A stretch of DNA of 52,916 bases from Bacteroidota bacterium (GCA_023394415.1 JAEXAR010000015.1:1-52916), one strand, 5' to 3'. Positions 6,542 to 16,041 are shown, counted from the first letter of the stretch. Numbers and translations: made by a program. Notes: generated by a model not told the origin, from the letters alone.

Positions 6542-9346
6542 ATGGACCGATTTTCATTCCTAAACGCAGCCCATTCTCAATTTATTGAGGATTTATATCA
6601 ACAATATTTAAAATATCCCGATTCTCTTGAGCCTTCTTGGAAGGCCTTTTTTCAAGGTTTTGATTTTGCTCTTGAAAATTATGGAGACGATGCCAACAAT
6701 ACAGCACCGTCTAATGCTGTAAATGCAGCCGCTGTAAACACTTTTTCAACAGGTGGTGAAATCCCTGAAGATATTAAGAAAGAATTTAAGGTTCTTGATT
6801 TAATCAATGCTTACAGACACAGAGGTCATCTTTTTACCAAAACCAATCCTGTACGCGAGAGAAGACATTATGAGCCAACATTAGCGATTGAGAATTTTGG
6901 TCTTTCACAGGCTGATTTAAATAAAAAATTCAACAGTGCTACAGAAGTTGGCATGCCACAAGCAGCAACACTGCAAGAAATTGTAAACCATCTTGAAAAA
7001 ATATATTGCGATTCCATTGGTGTTGAATATATGCATATGGAAAGCGTAGAAGAAAAAGATTGGGTTCGCCAATGGCTTCAGGTTAATGAAAACCATCCAA
7101 TACTTTCTGCAGAAGAAAAAACAGAGATCCTTCACAAACTCAATCAGGCTGTTGCATTTGAAAATTACCTTCATACCAAATTTGTTGGACAAAAACGTTT
7201 TTCGCTTGAAGGTGGTGAATCCCTAATTCCGGCTTTAGATCAATTAATTACTCGTTCTTCGCAATTAGGTGTTGATGAGGTGGTATTAGGAATGGCACAC
7301 AGAGGAAGGTTGAATGTTTTAACCAATATTTTCGGGAAATCTTACAAGCAGATTTTCTCTGAATTTGAAGGAAAAGAGTTTGAAGAAGATGTTTTTTCTG
7401 GTGATGTGAAATATCATTTAGGTTCATCTAAAAAAATACAAACGGCTAATGGTGAGGAAGTTGCGATTAATTTAACGCCAAACCCTTCACATCTTGAAAC
7501 GGTGGCTTCATTAGTAATGGGAATTTGCCGTGCAAAAGTTGACCACAAATATAAAGGTGATTACGGAAAAGTATTGCCAATCGTTATACACGGAGACGGT
7601 GCCATTGCAGGACAAGGAATTGTGTACGAAGTAGCACAGATGATGACACTTGAAGGCTACAAAACCGGAGGTTCCGTACATATTGTAGTTAACAATCAAG
7701 TTTCCTTTACCACCAATTATTTAGATGCACGTTCATCAATTTACTGTACCGATATCGCTAAAGTTACCAATTCACCTGTAATGCACGTTAATGCTGATGA
7801 TGTAGAAGCAGTAGTGCATGCCATTAGATTTGCTGCGGAATATCGTGCAAAATTTGGTAAAGATGTTTACATCGATTTATTAGGTTATAGAAAATACGGT
7901 CATAACGAAGGTGATGAGCCACGTTTTACACAGCCGAACCTTTATAAGGAAATCGCAAAGCATAAAAATCCAAGAGAAATTTACAAAGAGCAACTCTTCA
8001 AAGAAAATGTAGTTTCAGATGAGGTGCTAAAGAAAATGGAAACCGAATTCAAAGTTTTACTTGATGAAAACTTTGATGCTTCCAAAGAAATCCAAAAAAA
8101 TGTTATGGACATCTTTATGGAAGAGGATTGGAAAGAGTTCCCGATTTGTAAAAGAGGAGACCTTCAAAACCCGGTCGATACTTCTTTCGACATCAATAAA
8201 CTGAAAGAATTGGCAGTGCAGATGTCTACTTTACCAAAAGATAAAAAATTCATCAATAAAATTACCCGCCTTTTCGAAACAAGGCTGAAACAGATTGATG
8301 CGAATACTTTAGATTGGGCACTTGGTGAATGGTTGGCTTATGCCACATTGCTTTCAGAAGGTAAAGGTGTAAGAATATCTGGTGAGGATGTAGAAAGAGG
8401 AACTTTCTCTCATCGTCACGCTGTTGTGAAAACCGAAGACAATGAGGAAGAATATATTCCTTTAAGACATATTTCTGATGCGCAATTTGATGTATACAAC
8501 TCTCATTTGTCAGAATATGGTGTTCTTGGTTTCGATTATGGTTATGCAATGGCATCACCAAATACTTTAACCATTTGGGAAGCTCAGTTTGGGGATTTCG
8601 TAAACGGAGCGCAAATTATTGTAGACCAATATCTTGTGGCAGCTGAAGAAAAATGGAAAATTCAGGATGGTTTGGTTATGCTTTTACCACACGGTTCAGA
8701 AGGGCAGGGTGCAGAACACTCTTCAGCAAGGCTTGAAAGATTCCTTACGCTTTGTGCCAATGAGAATATTATTGTAGGTAATTTCACTACGCCTGCAAAC
8801 TTATTTCATGCATTAAGGAGGCAGCTTAAATTCGGCTTTAGAAAGCCTTTGGTTGTGATGTCTCCAAAATCGCTTTTAAGACATCCTAGAGTTATTTCAA
8901 CATTCGAAGATTTAGCAAACGGACAATTCCAACCTATTATTGATGATGCAACAGCAGAAGCCGCTAAAGTAGAAAAATTGGTGCTTTGTTCTGGTAAACT
9001 TTATTATGAACTTCTTGCCAAGAAAGAAGAACTAGGTAGAGATGACGTAGCTCTTGTAAGGATGGAACAGCTTTATCCGATTCAGCAGGATAAAATGGCA
9101 GAAATTTTCGCAAAATACAGCAACAGAAAAGAACTCATTTGGGCACAGGAAGAGCCGGAAAATATGGGGGCTTGGTCTTACATTTTAAGAAATTTCAGAG
9201 ATACAGGAATCAAAGTTATTGCACCTGTTCCGAGCGGTACTCCAGCACCTGGAAGCCACAAAATGTTTGAAAGAAATCAAACCGCGGTTATTAATAATGT
9301 TTTCGGAACCAATGATGAGCCAACAAGTAGACCGGTAACAGCATAA
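6542..9346 (+). CDS. sucA: 2-oxoglutarate dehydrogenase E1 component
   Basis: Thiamine-diphosphate-dependent E1 subunit of the 2-oxoglutarate dehydrogenase complex: it decarboxylates 2-oxoglutarate and passes the succinyl group to the lipoyl arm of SucB. The order of motifs is standard. There is an N-terminal E2-contact segment (FLNAAHSQFIEDLYQQYL), then GMAHRGRLNVL, then the ThDP/Mg site starting GDGAIAGQG and ending VVNNQ. PHGSEGQGAEHSSAR lies in the C-terminal transketolase domain. The length of 934 is normal. sucB follows after 34 bases, so the two are co-transcribed. No dihydrolipoamide dehydrogenase gene is in the window. Confidence 0.97.
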   Translation: MDRFSFLNAAHSQFIEDLYQQYLKYPDSLEPSWKAFFQGFDFALENYGDDANNTAPSNAVNAAAVNTFSTGGEIPEDIKKEFKVLDLINAYRHRGHLFTKTNPVRERRHYEPTLAIENFGLSQADLNKKFNSATEVGMPQAATLQEIVNHLEKIYCDSIGVEYMHMESVEEKDWVRQWLQVNENHPILSAEEKTEILHKLNQAVAFENYLHTKFVGQKRFSLEGGESLIPALDQLITRSSQLGVDEVVLGMAHRGRLNVLTNIFGKSYKQIFSEFEGKEFEEDVFSGDVKYHLGSSKKIQTANGEEVAINLTPNPSHLETVASLVMGICRAKVDHKYKGDYGKVLPIVIHGDGAIAGQGIVYEVAQMMTLEGYKTGGSVHIVVNNQVSFTTNYLDARSSIYCTDIAKVTNSPVMHVNADDVEAVVHAIRFAAEYRAKFGKDVYIDLLGYRKYGHNEGDEPRFTQPNLYKEIAKHKNPREIYKEQLFKENVVSDEVLKKMETEFKVLLDENFDASKEIQKNVMDIFMEEDWKEFPICKRGDLQNPVDTSFDINKLKELAVQMSTLPKDKKFINKITRLFETRLKQIDANTLDWALGEWLAYATLLSEGKGVRISGEDVERGTFSHRHAVVKTEDNEEEYIPLRHISDAQFDVYNSHLSEYGVLGFDYGYAMASPNTLTIWEAQFGDFVNGAQIIVDQYLVAAEEKWKIQDGLVMLLPHGSEGQGAEHSSARLERFLTLCANENIIVGNFTTPANLFHALRRQLKFGFRKPLVVMSPKSLLRHPRVISTFEDLANGQFQPIIDDATAEAAKVEKLVLCSGKLYYELLAKKEELGRDDVALVRMEQLYPIQQDKMAEIFAKYSNRKELIWAQEEPENMGAWSYILRNFRDTGIKVIAPVPSGTPAPGSHKMFERNQTAVINNVFGTNDEPTSRPVTA

Positions 9347-9380
9347 AAAATAATAATTAAAGAAATAAAACAATTAAGAT

Positions 9381-10616
9381 ATGTCAGTTCTAGAAATGAA
9401 AGTTCCTTCACCGGGCGAATCAATCACAGAAGTAGAAATTGCAACGTGGTTAGTAAAAGATGGTGATTATGTAGAAAAAGACCAACCTATTGCAGAAGTA
9501 GATTCTGATAAGGCAACCCTTGAACTTCCGGCTGAACAGAGCGGTGTCATCACCCTAAAAGCTGAAGAAGGAGAGGTGGTACAAGTTGGGCAGGTTGTTT
9601 GTCTTATCGATATGGATGCAGCAAAACCTGAAGGTAATGCACCTGCTGCTGAAGCTCCAAAAGTGGAAGAAAAACCGGCTGAAACGCCTAAAGAAGAACC
9701 TAAAAAAGAAGAAGCAAAACCTGCCACAACATATGCTACAGGAACACCTTCGCCCGCAGCCAAAAAAGTGTTGGATGAGAAAGGAATGGACGCTTCACAA
9801 GTTCAGGGAACAGGAAGAGATGGTAGAGTAACTAAAGAAGATGCTGTAAACGCAACACCATCTTTCGGTACAGCTGCCTCTACATCAGGTTCCAGAGCGA
9901 TGAATACGACAAAACTATCAATGTTAAGAAGAAAACTTGCGACAAGATTAGTTTCTGTAAAGAACGAAACAGCAATGCTTACCACCTTCAACGAAGTTGA
10001 TATGTCTGAAATTTTCAGAATTAGAAAACAGTATAAAGACGAATTTGCTGCGAAACATGGTGTTGGTTTAGGATTTATGTCATTCTTTACAAAAGCAGTT
10101 ACCAGAGCTTTGCAAATGTATCCTGATGTTAATGCTTCTATTGACGGAGATTTCAAAGTAAATTATGATTTCTGTGATATTTCAATCGCAGTTTCCGGTC
10201 CTAAAGGATTAATGGTTCCGGTATTGAGAAATGCGGAAAATATGACTTTCAGAGGCGTTGAAGCCAACATTAAAGGGCTTGCCGATAAAGTAAGAGACGG
10301 TAGCATCAGCGTTGATGAGATGACTGGTGGTACATTTACAATTACAAATGGTGGCGTATTTGGCTCTATGCTTTCTACACCAATTATCAACCCTCCACAA
10401 TCTGCTATTTTGGGTATGCACAACATTATCCAAAGACCGGTTGCTGTAAACGGACAGGTTGAGATTCGACCTATGATGTATCTTGCAGTATCTTACGATC
10501 ATAGAATTATCGATGGTAGAGAATCTGTAGGATTCTTAGTTGCCATTAAAGAAGCCATTGATAATCCGGTAGAGTTCTTAATGGGAGGCGACGAAAGAAA
10601 AGCGCTTGAACTATAA
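9381..10616 (+). CDS. sucB: dihydrolipoyllysine succinyltransferase, E2 of 2-oxoglutarate dehydrogenase
   Basis: E2 core of the same complex. The N-terminal lipoyl domain has the modified lysine K44 in DSDKATLE. It is followed by an Ala-Pro-Glu-Lys linker (about 78-115), a peripheral-subunit-binding domain (about 118-158, TPSPAAKKVLDEKG then GRDGRVTKED) and the acyltransferase domain. The last has the HxxxD active site at H374 and D378 (SYDHRIIDGRES). One lipoyl domain and 411 residues fit SucB rather than a multi-lipoyl pyruvate E2. An intrinsic terminator follows at 10637-10664. Confidence 0.96.
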   Translation: MSVLEMKVPSPGESITEVEIATWLVKDGDYVEKDQPIAEVDSDKATLELPAEQSGVITLKAEEGEVVQVGQVVCLIDMDAAKPEGNAPAAEAPKVEEKPAETPKEEPKKEEAKPATTYATGTPSPAAKKVLDEKGMDASQVQGTGRDGRVTKEDAVNATPSFGTAASTSGSRAMNTTKLSMLRRKLATRLVSVKNETAMLTTFNEVDMSEIFRIRKQYKDEFAAKHGVGLGFMSFFTKAVTRALQMYPDVNASIDGDFKVNYDFCDISIAVSGPKGLMVPVLRNAENMTFRGVEANIKGLADKVRDGSISVDEMTGGTFTITNGGVFGSMLSTPIINPPQSAILGMHNIIQRPVAVNGQVEIRPMMYLAVSYDHRIIDGRESVGFLVAIKEAIDNPVEFLMGGDERKALEL

Positions 10617-10636
10617 GAATTAACTTAATGATAACA

Positions 10637-10670
10637 AATCCTACTGAAATTTCTCAGTAGGATTTTTTAT
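10637..10670 (+). terminator. intrinsic terminator of sucAB
   Basis: An 11-bp perfect stem, AATCCTACTGA (10637-10647) with TCAGTAGGATT (10654-10664), a 6-base loop, and a T run. Confidence 0.85.
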
Positions 10671-10708
10671 TTTTAGGCGATACATCAATTTAGGCAATGT
10701 TTTTGTAT

Positions 10709-10716
10709 TACTTTTG
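10709..10716 (+). promoter_or_regulatory. -7 box of the apaG promoter
   Basis: TACTTTTG, a perfect TANNTTTG, ends 13 bases before the apaG ATG. The -33 element is weak. Confidence 0.45.
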
Positions 10717-10729
10717 AAAATCACAAATT

Positions 10730-11116
10730 ATGGAGTCTAAAACTACTTTTAACATTCGTGTTTCGGCGCAACCGATTTATGATTATAAAAACAGTTATCC
10801 TTCCGAAAACCGTTTTGTATTCAGATACAATATTTTTATAGAAAATCTTGGTGATGTTCCGGTACAGTTGTTACGCAGAAAATGGTTGATCTATGATGTA
10901 GGTTATGGCTTTACGGAAGTTTCTGGGGATGGTATTATTGGGCTTACTCCGGAGATCAATCCGGAAGATGATTTCAGTTATTTCTCTAACGTGATTTTAC
11001 GTTCAGGGGTTGGAAATATGAATGGCTCCTATACTTTTAAAAATTTAGTCACAGATGAAATTTTTGAGGTTGAAATTCCTAAATTCACACTCCATTCAGA
11101 AGTATTAAGCAATTAA
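10730..11116 (+). CDS. apaG: ApaG-domain protein
   Basis: A 128-residue protein made of a single ApaG (DUF525) fibronectin-like beta-sandwich. The family pattern is clear: FRYNIFIENLG, LLRRKWLIYD, the GDGIIGLTPEINPEDDF turn, then MNGSYTF and FEVEIPKFTL at the end. Members are linked to divalent metal tolerance and Ap4A metabolism, and the same fold occurs in some eukaryotic F-box proteins, but the biochemical role is not settled. It is a single-gene unit with its own -7 box and a terminator at 11138-11170. Confidence 0.9.
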   Translation: MESKTTFNIRVSAQPIYDYKNSYPSENRFVFRYNIFIENLGDVPVQLLRRKWLIYDVGYGFTEVSGDGIIGLTPEINPEDDFSYFSNVILRSGVGNMNGSYTFKNLVTDEIFEVEIPKFTLHSEVLSN

Positions 11117-11137
11117 GAAATTTATTCAATAAATATG

Positions 11138-11170
11138 AAAGTGAATGCTGCGAAGCGTTCACTTTTTTAT
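11138..11170 (+). terminator. intrinsic terminator of apaG with a GCGA tetraloop
   Basis: A 12-bp stem (11138-11149 with 11054-type pairing partner at 11154-11165; one G-T pair) closed by a GCGA loop at 11150-11153, which is a GNRA-type tetraloop. A T run follows. Confidence 0.8.
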
Positions 11171-11262
11171 TCCTAAAACTGAAAAATATCAGTTCTAATC
11201 ATAAAAGTAATCCCTCAATTTAGTCGTAACTTTATTAATATAAAATTAGAAACCTATTAACT

Positions 11263-12117
11263 ATGAGTACTTTACAGGATTTTATGAAACTCGATTCGCG
11301 TGCCGATTTGGTACAGTTTCTTTTAGATAATAAAGAAAACCAACCATTTTATGGTGATACTTTAGAAAAGGTTATCTACGAAGAAGAATTGAGAAAATTG
11401 CAGGGCGAACTCGTGAATTTTCAACAATGGGCTGTTGAAAATAAGAAGAAAATTGCGATCATTTTTGAAGGTCGTGATGCTTCCGGCAAAGGCGGAACTA
11501 TTAAGCGTTTTACAGAGCATCTTAATCCTCGTGCAATGCGTTTGGTAGCACTTAATAAGCCAACCGATGTAGAACGCGGACAATGGTATTTTCGCAGATA
11601 TATTAAGGAACTTCCAAACGAAGGCGAGATTGTATTTTTCGATAGAAGTTGGTATAACAGAGCCGTAGTAGAACCGGTTATGGGATTCTGTTCGCCTCAA
11701 CAATACGAGAGTTTTATGGTGCAAGTTCCAGAATTTGAGCATATGCTTTACGAAGCAGGAACTACCATTATTAAATTCTGGTTTTCAGTATCCAAAGATC
11801 AGCAGTTATACCGTTTCAACCGGAGATTAAGAAATCCGCTCAAGAGATGGAAATATTCGCCCGTAGATGAAAAAGGTCAGGAACTTTGGGACACTTTTAC
11901 TTATTATAAAGATCAAATGTTTTCACGCACCCACAATTCATTTTCTCCTTGGGTGATCGTAAAATCCAATGATAAATTGAGAGCAAGGCTCGAAGCCATC
12001 AGATATGTTCTTTCTTTATTTAATTATACGGGAAAAGAACATGCAGATGTTAATTTAAATCCTGATCCAAACGTGGTTCAGAGATATTTCAGAACGGTGA
12101 AACAGATTGATTTGTAG
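11263..12117 (+). CDS. ppk2: polyphosphate kinase 2 (first of a tandem pair)
   Basis: PPK2-family kinase of 284 residues, which transfers phosphate between polyphosphate and nucleotides. The Walker A site is at about residues 69-78 (FEGRDASGKGG), with the family's Asp in place. The Walker B/lid region FFDRSWYNRAVVEP and the helix QWYFRRYIKELP follow. A single-domain PPK2 of this length with an intact Walker Asp is usually class I, which favours nucleoside diphosphates, but class is not safely read from sequence alone. A second PPK2 gene begins 120 bases downstream in the same direction. Confidence 0.92.
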   Translation: MSTLQDFMKLDSRADLVQFLLDNKENQPFYGDTLEKVIYEEELRKLQGELVNFQQWAVENKKKIAIIFEGRDASGKGGTIKRFTEHLNPRAMRLVALNKPTDVERGQWYFRRYIKELPNEGEIVFFDRSWYNRAVVEPVMGFCSPQQYESFMVQVPEFEHMLYEAGTTIIKFWFSVSKDQQLYRFNRRLRNPLKRWKYSPVDEKGQELWDTFTYYKDQMFSRTHNSFSPWVIVKSNDKLRARLEAIRYVLSLFNYTGKEHADVNLNPDPNVVQRYFRTVKQIDL

Positions 12118-12237
12118 CAGGTAGAAGTAGAAATAAATAGCAATCACAAATACAACCAATACATCAATTGTATCCACTACAACTAATCAATACTTGAAAA
12201 ATTTGAATCTTTTAAACAATTTTGAACCAATCGAGCT

Positions 12238-13041
12238 ATGAAAATCACACAGGAACAATTTGAATTATTAAATTCAAAAAAAGGAATATACGCACTGCTA
12301 CAGAACGAGAATCTGGATGCTGATCGTGCCTTGAAGTTTGTGAAATACGAAAAAAGATTAAGCAAACTTCAGGAAGAAATGATAAAACTTCTTAATTGGG
12401 TGGTAGAACATCAGAAAAAAGTAGTGGTTATTTTTGAAGGACGCGATGCTGCCGGAAAAGGCGGAGCTATAAGAAGAATTACAGAAAACCTAAATCCTCG
12501 CCAACACAGAGTTGTTGCCCTGCCGAAACCTGATGAAGTAGAACGAGGACAATGGTATTTTGAAAGATATATACAACAACTTCCAAATGCCGGTGAAATG
12601 GTTTTTTTCGATAGAAGTTGGTATAACAGGGCAGTAGTAGAGCCTGTAAACGGATTCTGCACCTATGAAGAATACAATACCTTTATGGATCAGGTTAACG
12701 AGTTTGAAAAAATGCTCGTAAGTTCAGGAATCTATGTTCTTAAGCTCTATTTTTCAATTTCAAAAGAAGAACAGGAGAAACGCTTTGCTGAAATTATTGA
12801 AAGCCCGCTGAAGAAATGGAAGTACAGCGATGTGGATAAAAATGCACTTGAATTATGGGATAAATATACCGAGTACAAAGAAAAAATGTTTGCGCAAACC
12901 AGCACTCCTTATGCTCCTTGGAAAGTTCTGAAAGCCAACCGTAAATCTAAAGCCAGAACAGAAGCAATGGAATATATTTTACAGAAAATTCCGTATACTG
13001 TAAAAGATTATGAGGCTATAAAACACCAAGAAATTGAGTAA
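12238..13041 (+). CDS. ppk2: polyphosphate kinase 2 (second of a tandem pair)
   Basis: A 267-residue PPK2 paralogue of the upstream gene, with the same order of motifs: FEGRDAAGKGG (Walker A, about residues 67-76), LPKPDEVERGQWYFERYIQQLP and FFDRSWYNRAVVEPVNGFC. The N-terminal segment is shorter and differs clearly from the first copy. This suggests an old duplication and possibly different nucleotide preference or direction (polyphosphate use versus synthesis). The 120-base spacer has no terminator that I can see, so both may be on one transcript. A bidirectional terminator follows at 13078-13114. Confidence 0.92.
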   Translation: MKITQEQFELLNSKKGIYALLQNENLDADRALKFVKYEKRLSKLQEEMIKLLNWVVEHQKKVVVIFEGRDAAGKGGAIRRITENLNPRQHRVVALPKPDEVERGQWYFERYIQQLPNAGEMVFFDRSWYNRAVVEPVNGFCTYEEYNTFMDQVNEFEKMLVSSGIYVLKLYFSISKEEQEKRFAEIIESPLKKWKYSDVDKNALELWDKYTEYKEKMFAQTSTPYAPWKVLKANRKSKARTEAMEYILQKIPYTVKDYEAIKHQEIE

Positions 13042-13077
13042 ATTTCCTGTTTAGTTTCAGGCAGAAGTTATTTTAAA

Positions 13078-13114
13078 AAAAATCCTTGCAAGTTTTTATT
13101 TTGGAAGGATTTTT
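13078..13114. terminator. bidirectional terminator between ppk2 and the exonuclease gene
   Basis: AAAAATCCTT (13078-13087) pairs with AAGGATTTTT (13105-13114), with T-rich tracts on both sides. It serves the two convergent genes. Confidence 0.75.
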
Positions 13115-13115
13115 C

Positions 13116-13673
13116 TTATAAATCTTTCAAAGAATTTTTCATCAACTCTTTTATCTCATCATTTCTCGTTAGCATTAATCTGTCAAAAGCCAACATGGAG
13201 AGTTTTGCACAAACTTCTGCATCATCTCCTGCTCGGTGATGGTTAAACTTAATATGATGTTGATTGGCAAGATTCTTTAAACCATAACTCTGTAATCCCT
13301 TCCAAGATTTTTTAGCCAACTGAATAGAGCAGAGGTATTTGAGTTTAGGTTTAAAAAGTCCATAATAATCAAGGCAACTGCGCAAAACTCCTGCATCGAA
13401 ACCGGCATTATGAGCAATCATCAAGTTTCCGTAGAGCATTTCCTCGGCTTCATACCAAATATCATCAAAAGTTGGTGCATGCATTACATCTTCTGCTGTG
13501 ATACCGTGTACTGCTACATTATGACGGTTAAAATAGGGAAAACTTGGTGGCTTTATAAGCCAAGTTTTAGTTTCTACAATTTCACCATTTTCTACCAAAC
13601 AAATTCCCATTTCGCACGCAGAATGTCTTTCGTGGGTGGCAGTTTCAAAATCAATGGCGCAGAAATCGAGCAT
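13116..13673 (-). CDS. DEDDh 3'-5' exonuclease (DnaQ/RNase T-like)
   Basis: A 185-residue single-domain exonuclease. ExoI is IDFETA (D8, E10), ExoII is AHNAGFDAGVL, and ExoIII is HHRAGDDAEVC, with the general-base His five residues before Asp, so all DEDDh metal ligands are present. It is too short to be a polymerase III epsilon subunit with a polymerase-binding tail, and no fused domain is present. It resembles stand-alone 3'-5' exonucleases of Bacteroidota that trim DNA or RNA ends; the substrate is not known. It converges on ppk2. Confidence 0.85.
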   Translation of the reverse strand: MLDFCAIDFETATHERHSACEMGICLVENGEIVETKTWLIKPPSFPYFNRHNVAVHGITAEDVMHAPTFDDIWYEAEEMLYGNLMIAHNAGFDAGVLRSCLDYYGLFKPKLKYLCSIQLAKKSWKGLQSYGLKNLANQHHIKFNHHRAGDDAEVCAKLSMLAFDRLMLTRNDEIKELMKNSLKDL

Positions 13674-13727
13674 TTGTTTAAAATAGTTAGTGATGGTTTG
13701 AAGTTGTTAAAAATCAACTAAGCATTT

Positions 13728-13789
13728 GTCATTCCAAAACAATTTAGACGGTTTTAAAGTAAATTGATTCGATATTTCTGCGGAATGAA
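13728..13789. repeat. nested inverted repeat (REP-like) between the exonuclease and hydrolase genes
   Basis: TCATTCC (13729-13735) and GGAATGA (13782-13788) form the outer arms; CAATTTA (13740-13746) and TAAATTG (13760-13766) form inner arms. The element fills much of the 164-base gap between two genes on the minus strand. It has the form of dispersed intergenic palindromes, but no second full copy is in the window. Confidence 0.4.
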
Positions 13790-13837
13790 AAATAGCATAC
13801 GGAATATTAAAGAAAATTTGTGAAATCTGAAGAAACA

Positions 13838-14602
13838 TTACAAAATCTTTTTCATTTCATTCTGAAACTCCTCAAACTTCGCCAAATCATCGTGATTACC
13901 GCCTTTTATCTCAATAAATTTCTTTTCGAGTTCGGGTTTTTCTGTGTGAAGCGTTTCAAAGAGTTTTTTTCCTGATTTAATCGGTATTACAAAATCTTTG
14001 TCTCCGTGGAAGTGATACAACGGACAATTTACCTCTAAAATGTTTTTGTTAGAGTGGAAGTGATAGGTCATTTTTGGTGAAATTCTGTCGGTGGCAGAAT
14101 TAGGCAACCATCGGTTTACAATATCCTGAAGATTGAAGAAAGTGGCTTCCAGAATGAGTTTTTTTGGTTCGTTATCTGCAGCCATTTTCACTGCGAAAGC
14201 ACCTCCTAAACTTCTTCCGTAAACGATAATGTTGTTTTCACCATATTGTTTTTTCAGAAAATCGTAACAAAATTGCGCATCCGAAAAAAGGTATTCTTCA
14301 TTTCTGGGCCCGGAACTTTTGCCATAATTTCGATAATCTAAAACAAAAACATCATAATCGAATTTGGTAAATTCACAAGCGATTTTTCCCCAGCGCACAA
14401 GGTTATCAGCATTACCGTGAAAGTACAGAATGACGCCTTTCGGGTTTTGAATTTTAAAATGGATGGCGTTGATTTTCCCTTCAAAAGGCGTTTCAAGAAA
14501 ATGTTCTTCAAAACGGCACTCAAAATCATAAGCGAAATCTTCCGGAAGTTTTACCGGAAGAAAAACGACTTTTTCTTGAAGGTATTGAAAGATTTTTGGC
14601 AT
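13838..14602 (-). CDS. alpha/beta hydrolase (Bem46/serine aminopeptidase-like)
   Basis: A 254-residue alpha/beta-hydrolase. The oxyanion strand is LYFHGNADN, the nucleophile elbow GRSLGG, the acid in HGDKDFVIP and the histidine in GGNHDDL, so the triad is complete. Without a lid domain the substrate cannot be predicted; relatives are esterases and acyl-peptidases. Its ATG overlaps the stop of the upstream DUF6794 gene by one base (TAATG), which indicates translational coupling. A clear paralogue lies at 17372-18238, on the far side of the corC-like and DUF6794 genes. Confidence 0.85.
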   Translation of the reverse strand: MPKIFQYLQEKVVFLPVKLPEDFAYDFECRFEEHFLETPFEGKINAIHFKIQNPKGVILYFHGNADNLVRWGKIACEFTKFDYDVFVLDYRNYGKSSGPRNEEYLFSDAQFCYDFLKKQYGENNIIVYGRSLGGAFAVKMAADNEPKKLILEATFFNLQDIVNRWLPNSATDRISPKMTYHFHSNKNILEVNCPLYHFHGDKDFVIPIKSGKKLFETLHTEKPELEKKFIEIKGGNHDDLAKFEEFQNEMKKIL

Positions 14603-16041
14603 TACTCTTTTAATTTAGGATGTGCTTTTTCCCATTTTTTTGCAATTTCTTTTTCTCCATTTAACCATTTAACATAATTTGAAATAATCTCGCCGGAAAT
14701 GCTGTCATTGCCCCAGACTCCAGTACCAAAATTTCTTTTGTGAAAATAAATTAATAACCGTGAACCACCATTTAATCCCCAATTATTTCTGATCCACATT
14801 CCCAAACCTCCTAGATGGCTATTATATTCCCAGTTTTCTTTAGAATTTTTTAATTTTTGTTTGCTTTCAAAATTTAGCACTTTATCTAACTGAACCATAC
14901 AATCCTGCATATTTTTTGGGATATAAAAACCATCTATGTTTTCAAGGGTTAACCTTATTTCCCTTCGTTTTTGTTGTTCTAATTTTTGGTTCTCGGTTTC
15001 TTTTAAAGCCATCTCATCATCAAAATTTCTAAAGCCGCCAAAAAAGTTTTTCATATAAATCTTCTCAACTTCAGATGGCACAAAATCAGTATTAAAACGT
15101 GTTTTGTTTAGTATGTCAATTATTATATTTTTGTCCAATTTCTTATCAGTTTCAATTGATTCTAATTCGAATATTCCATTTTTATTCAAATAGCCGGTGA
15201 TTTCAACTCTATACAGATGATATTTATGAAATTCATTACTGCTAACTGGAACGAATTTTAAATTAAATAAACTACTTAATTTTTCTCCAATTGTTATTTT
15301 CTTTTCATCTGCAAGTTCAGGTATACTTTTATATGCCCAATTAATTCTTTTATCAATAATCGTATTTTCGAATTTTCCAAAGGTTTTAATAGTGGGAAAA
15401 ATAGAATCAAATTCAATATTTCGTTTTATTAACTTTAGATTATTTAAATCATATAGTACTACTTTTTTTCTTGCATCAACGAGATAAATTGTATCACCTT
15501 TTGAAAATACGTTCTTTTCCAAAAGATATTTTTCCTTTTCCGATATGTTATCTTTATAAACGATGAGATTTCTCGTGGATTTTTTTCTGTCAACAACGTT
15601 ATTATAATTGTAATAAAACAACCCGCATTTTTCTATTGTCTGGTTACAGTTGGTAAATTCGTCTGAAGTGAATTTCTGATGAATTTTTCCATCAACATAC
15701 ACCACAATATTTTTATTTTCTCCTTTATTATCATAATAGTTTGTGCCGCTAAAATAGATTACCTTTCTTCCATCGTTACTTAAAAATAGTTTGTAATTTC
15801 TATCATTTTGGTCTGTGTCAAACGCCCTGTTTATCATATATAATGAATCCTCTCTATAACTTGAAATATCGTATACAACGCTTCTGCCCCTTACACTGGG
15901 AGTTTCATTATCGTAATGATAATTTTTTATTTTATACTTCAAATTTTCGGAGAATGTTGATGTATAATTGACAACACTTGAAGAATATTGTCCAAAAGTT
16001 AAACAACTAAAAAATAGAAAGAAAAAAGAAAGAAAATTCAT
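14602..16041 (-). CDS. secreted protein with a C-terminal DUF6794-like domain
   Basis: A 479-residue protein with an N-terminal signal peptide (hydrophobic FLSFFFLFFSCLTFGQ, cut after Gln). The middle is rich in Asn, Lys and Tyr and has short beta-like repeats mentioning no catalytic motif. The last ~90 residues carry a pattern I associate with DUF6794: IPKNMQDCMVQLDKVL, then LGMWIRNNWGLNGGSRLLIY and a closing segment. The gene overlaps corC by four bases (ATGA) and the hydrolase by one base, so three unrelated proteins appear to be translationally coupled. It is visibly more AT-rich in codon use than its neighbours, which could mean recent arrival. Function unknown. Confidence 0.7.
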   Translation of the reverse strand: MNFLSFFFLFFSCLTFGQYSSSVVNYTSTFSENLKYKIKNYHYDNETPSVRGRSVVYDISSYREDSLYMINRAFDTDQNDRNYKLFLSNDGRKVIYFSGTNYYDNKGENKNIVVYVDGKIHQKFTSDEFTNCNQTIEKCGLFYYNYNNVVDRKKSTRNLIVYKDNISEKEKYLLEKNVFSKGDTIYLVDARKKVVLYDLNNLKLIKRNIEFDSIFPTIKTFGKFENTIIDKRINWAYKSIPELADEKKITIGEKLSSLFNLKFVPVSSNEFHKYHLYRVEITGYLNKNGIFELESIETDKKLDKNIIIDILNKTRFNTDFVPSEVEKIYMKNFFGGFRNFDDEMALKETENQKLEQQKRREIRLTLENIDGFYIPKNMQDCMVQLDKVLNFESKQKLKNSKENWEYNSHLGGLGMWIRNNWGLNGGSRLLIYFHKRNFGTGVWGNDSISGEIISNYVKWLNGEKEIAKKWEKAHPKLKE

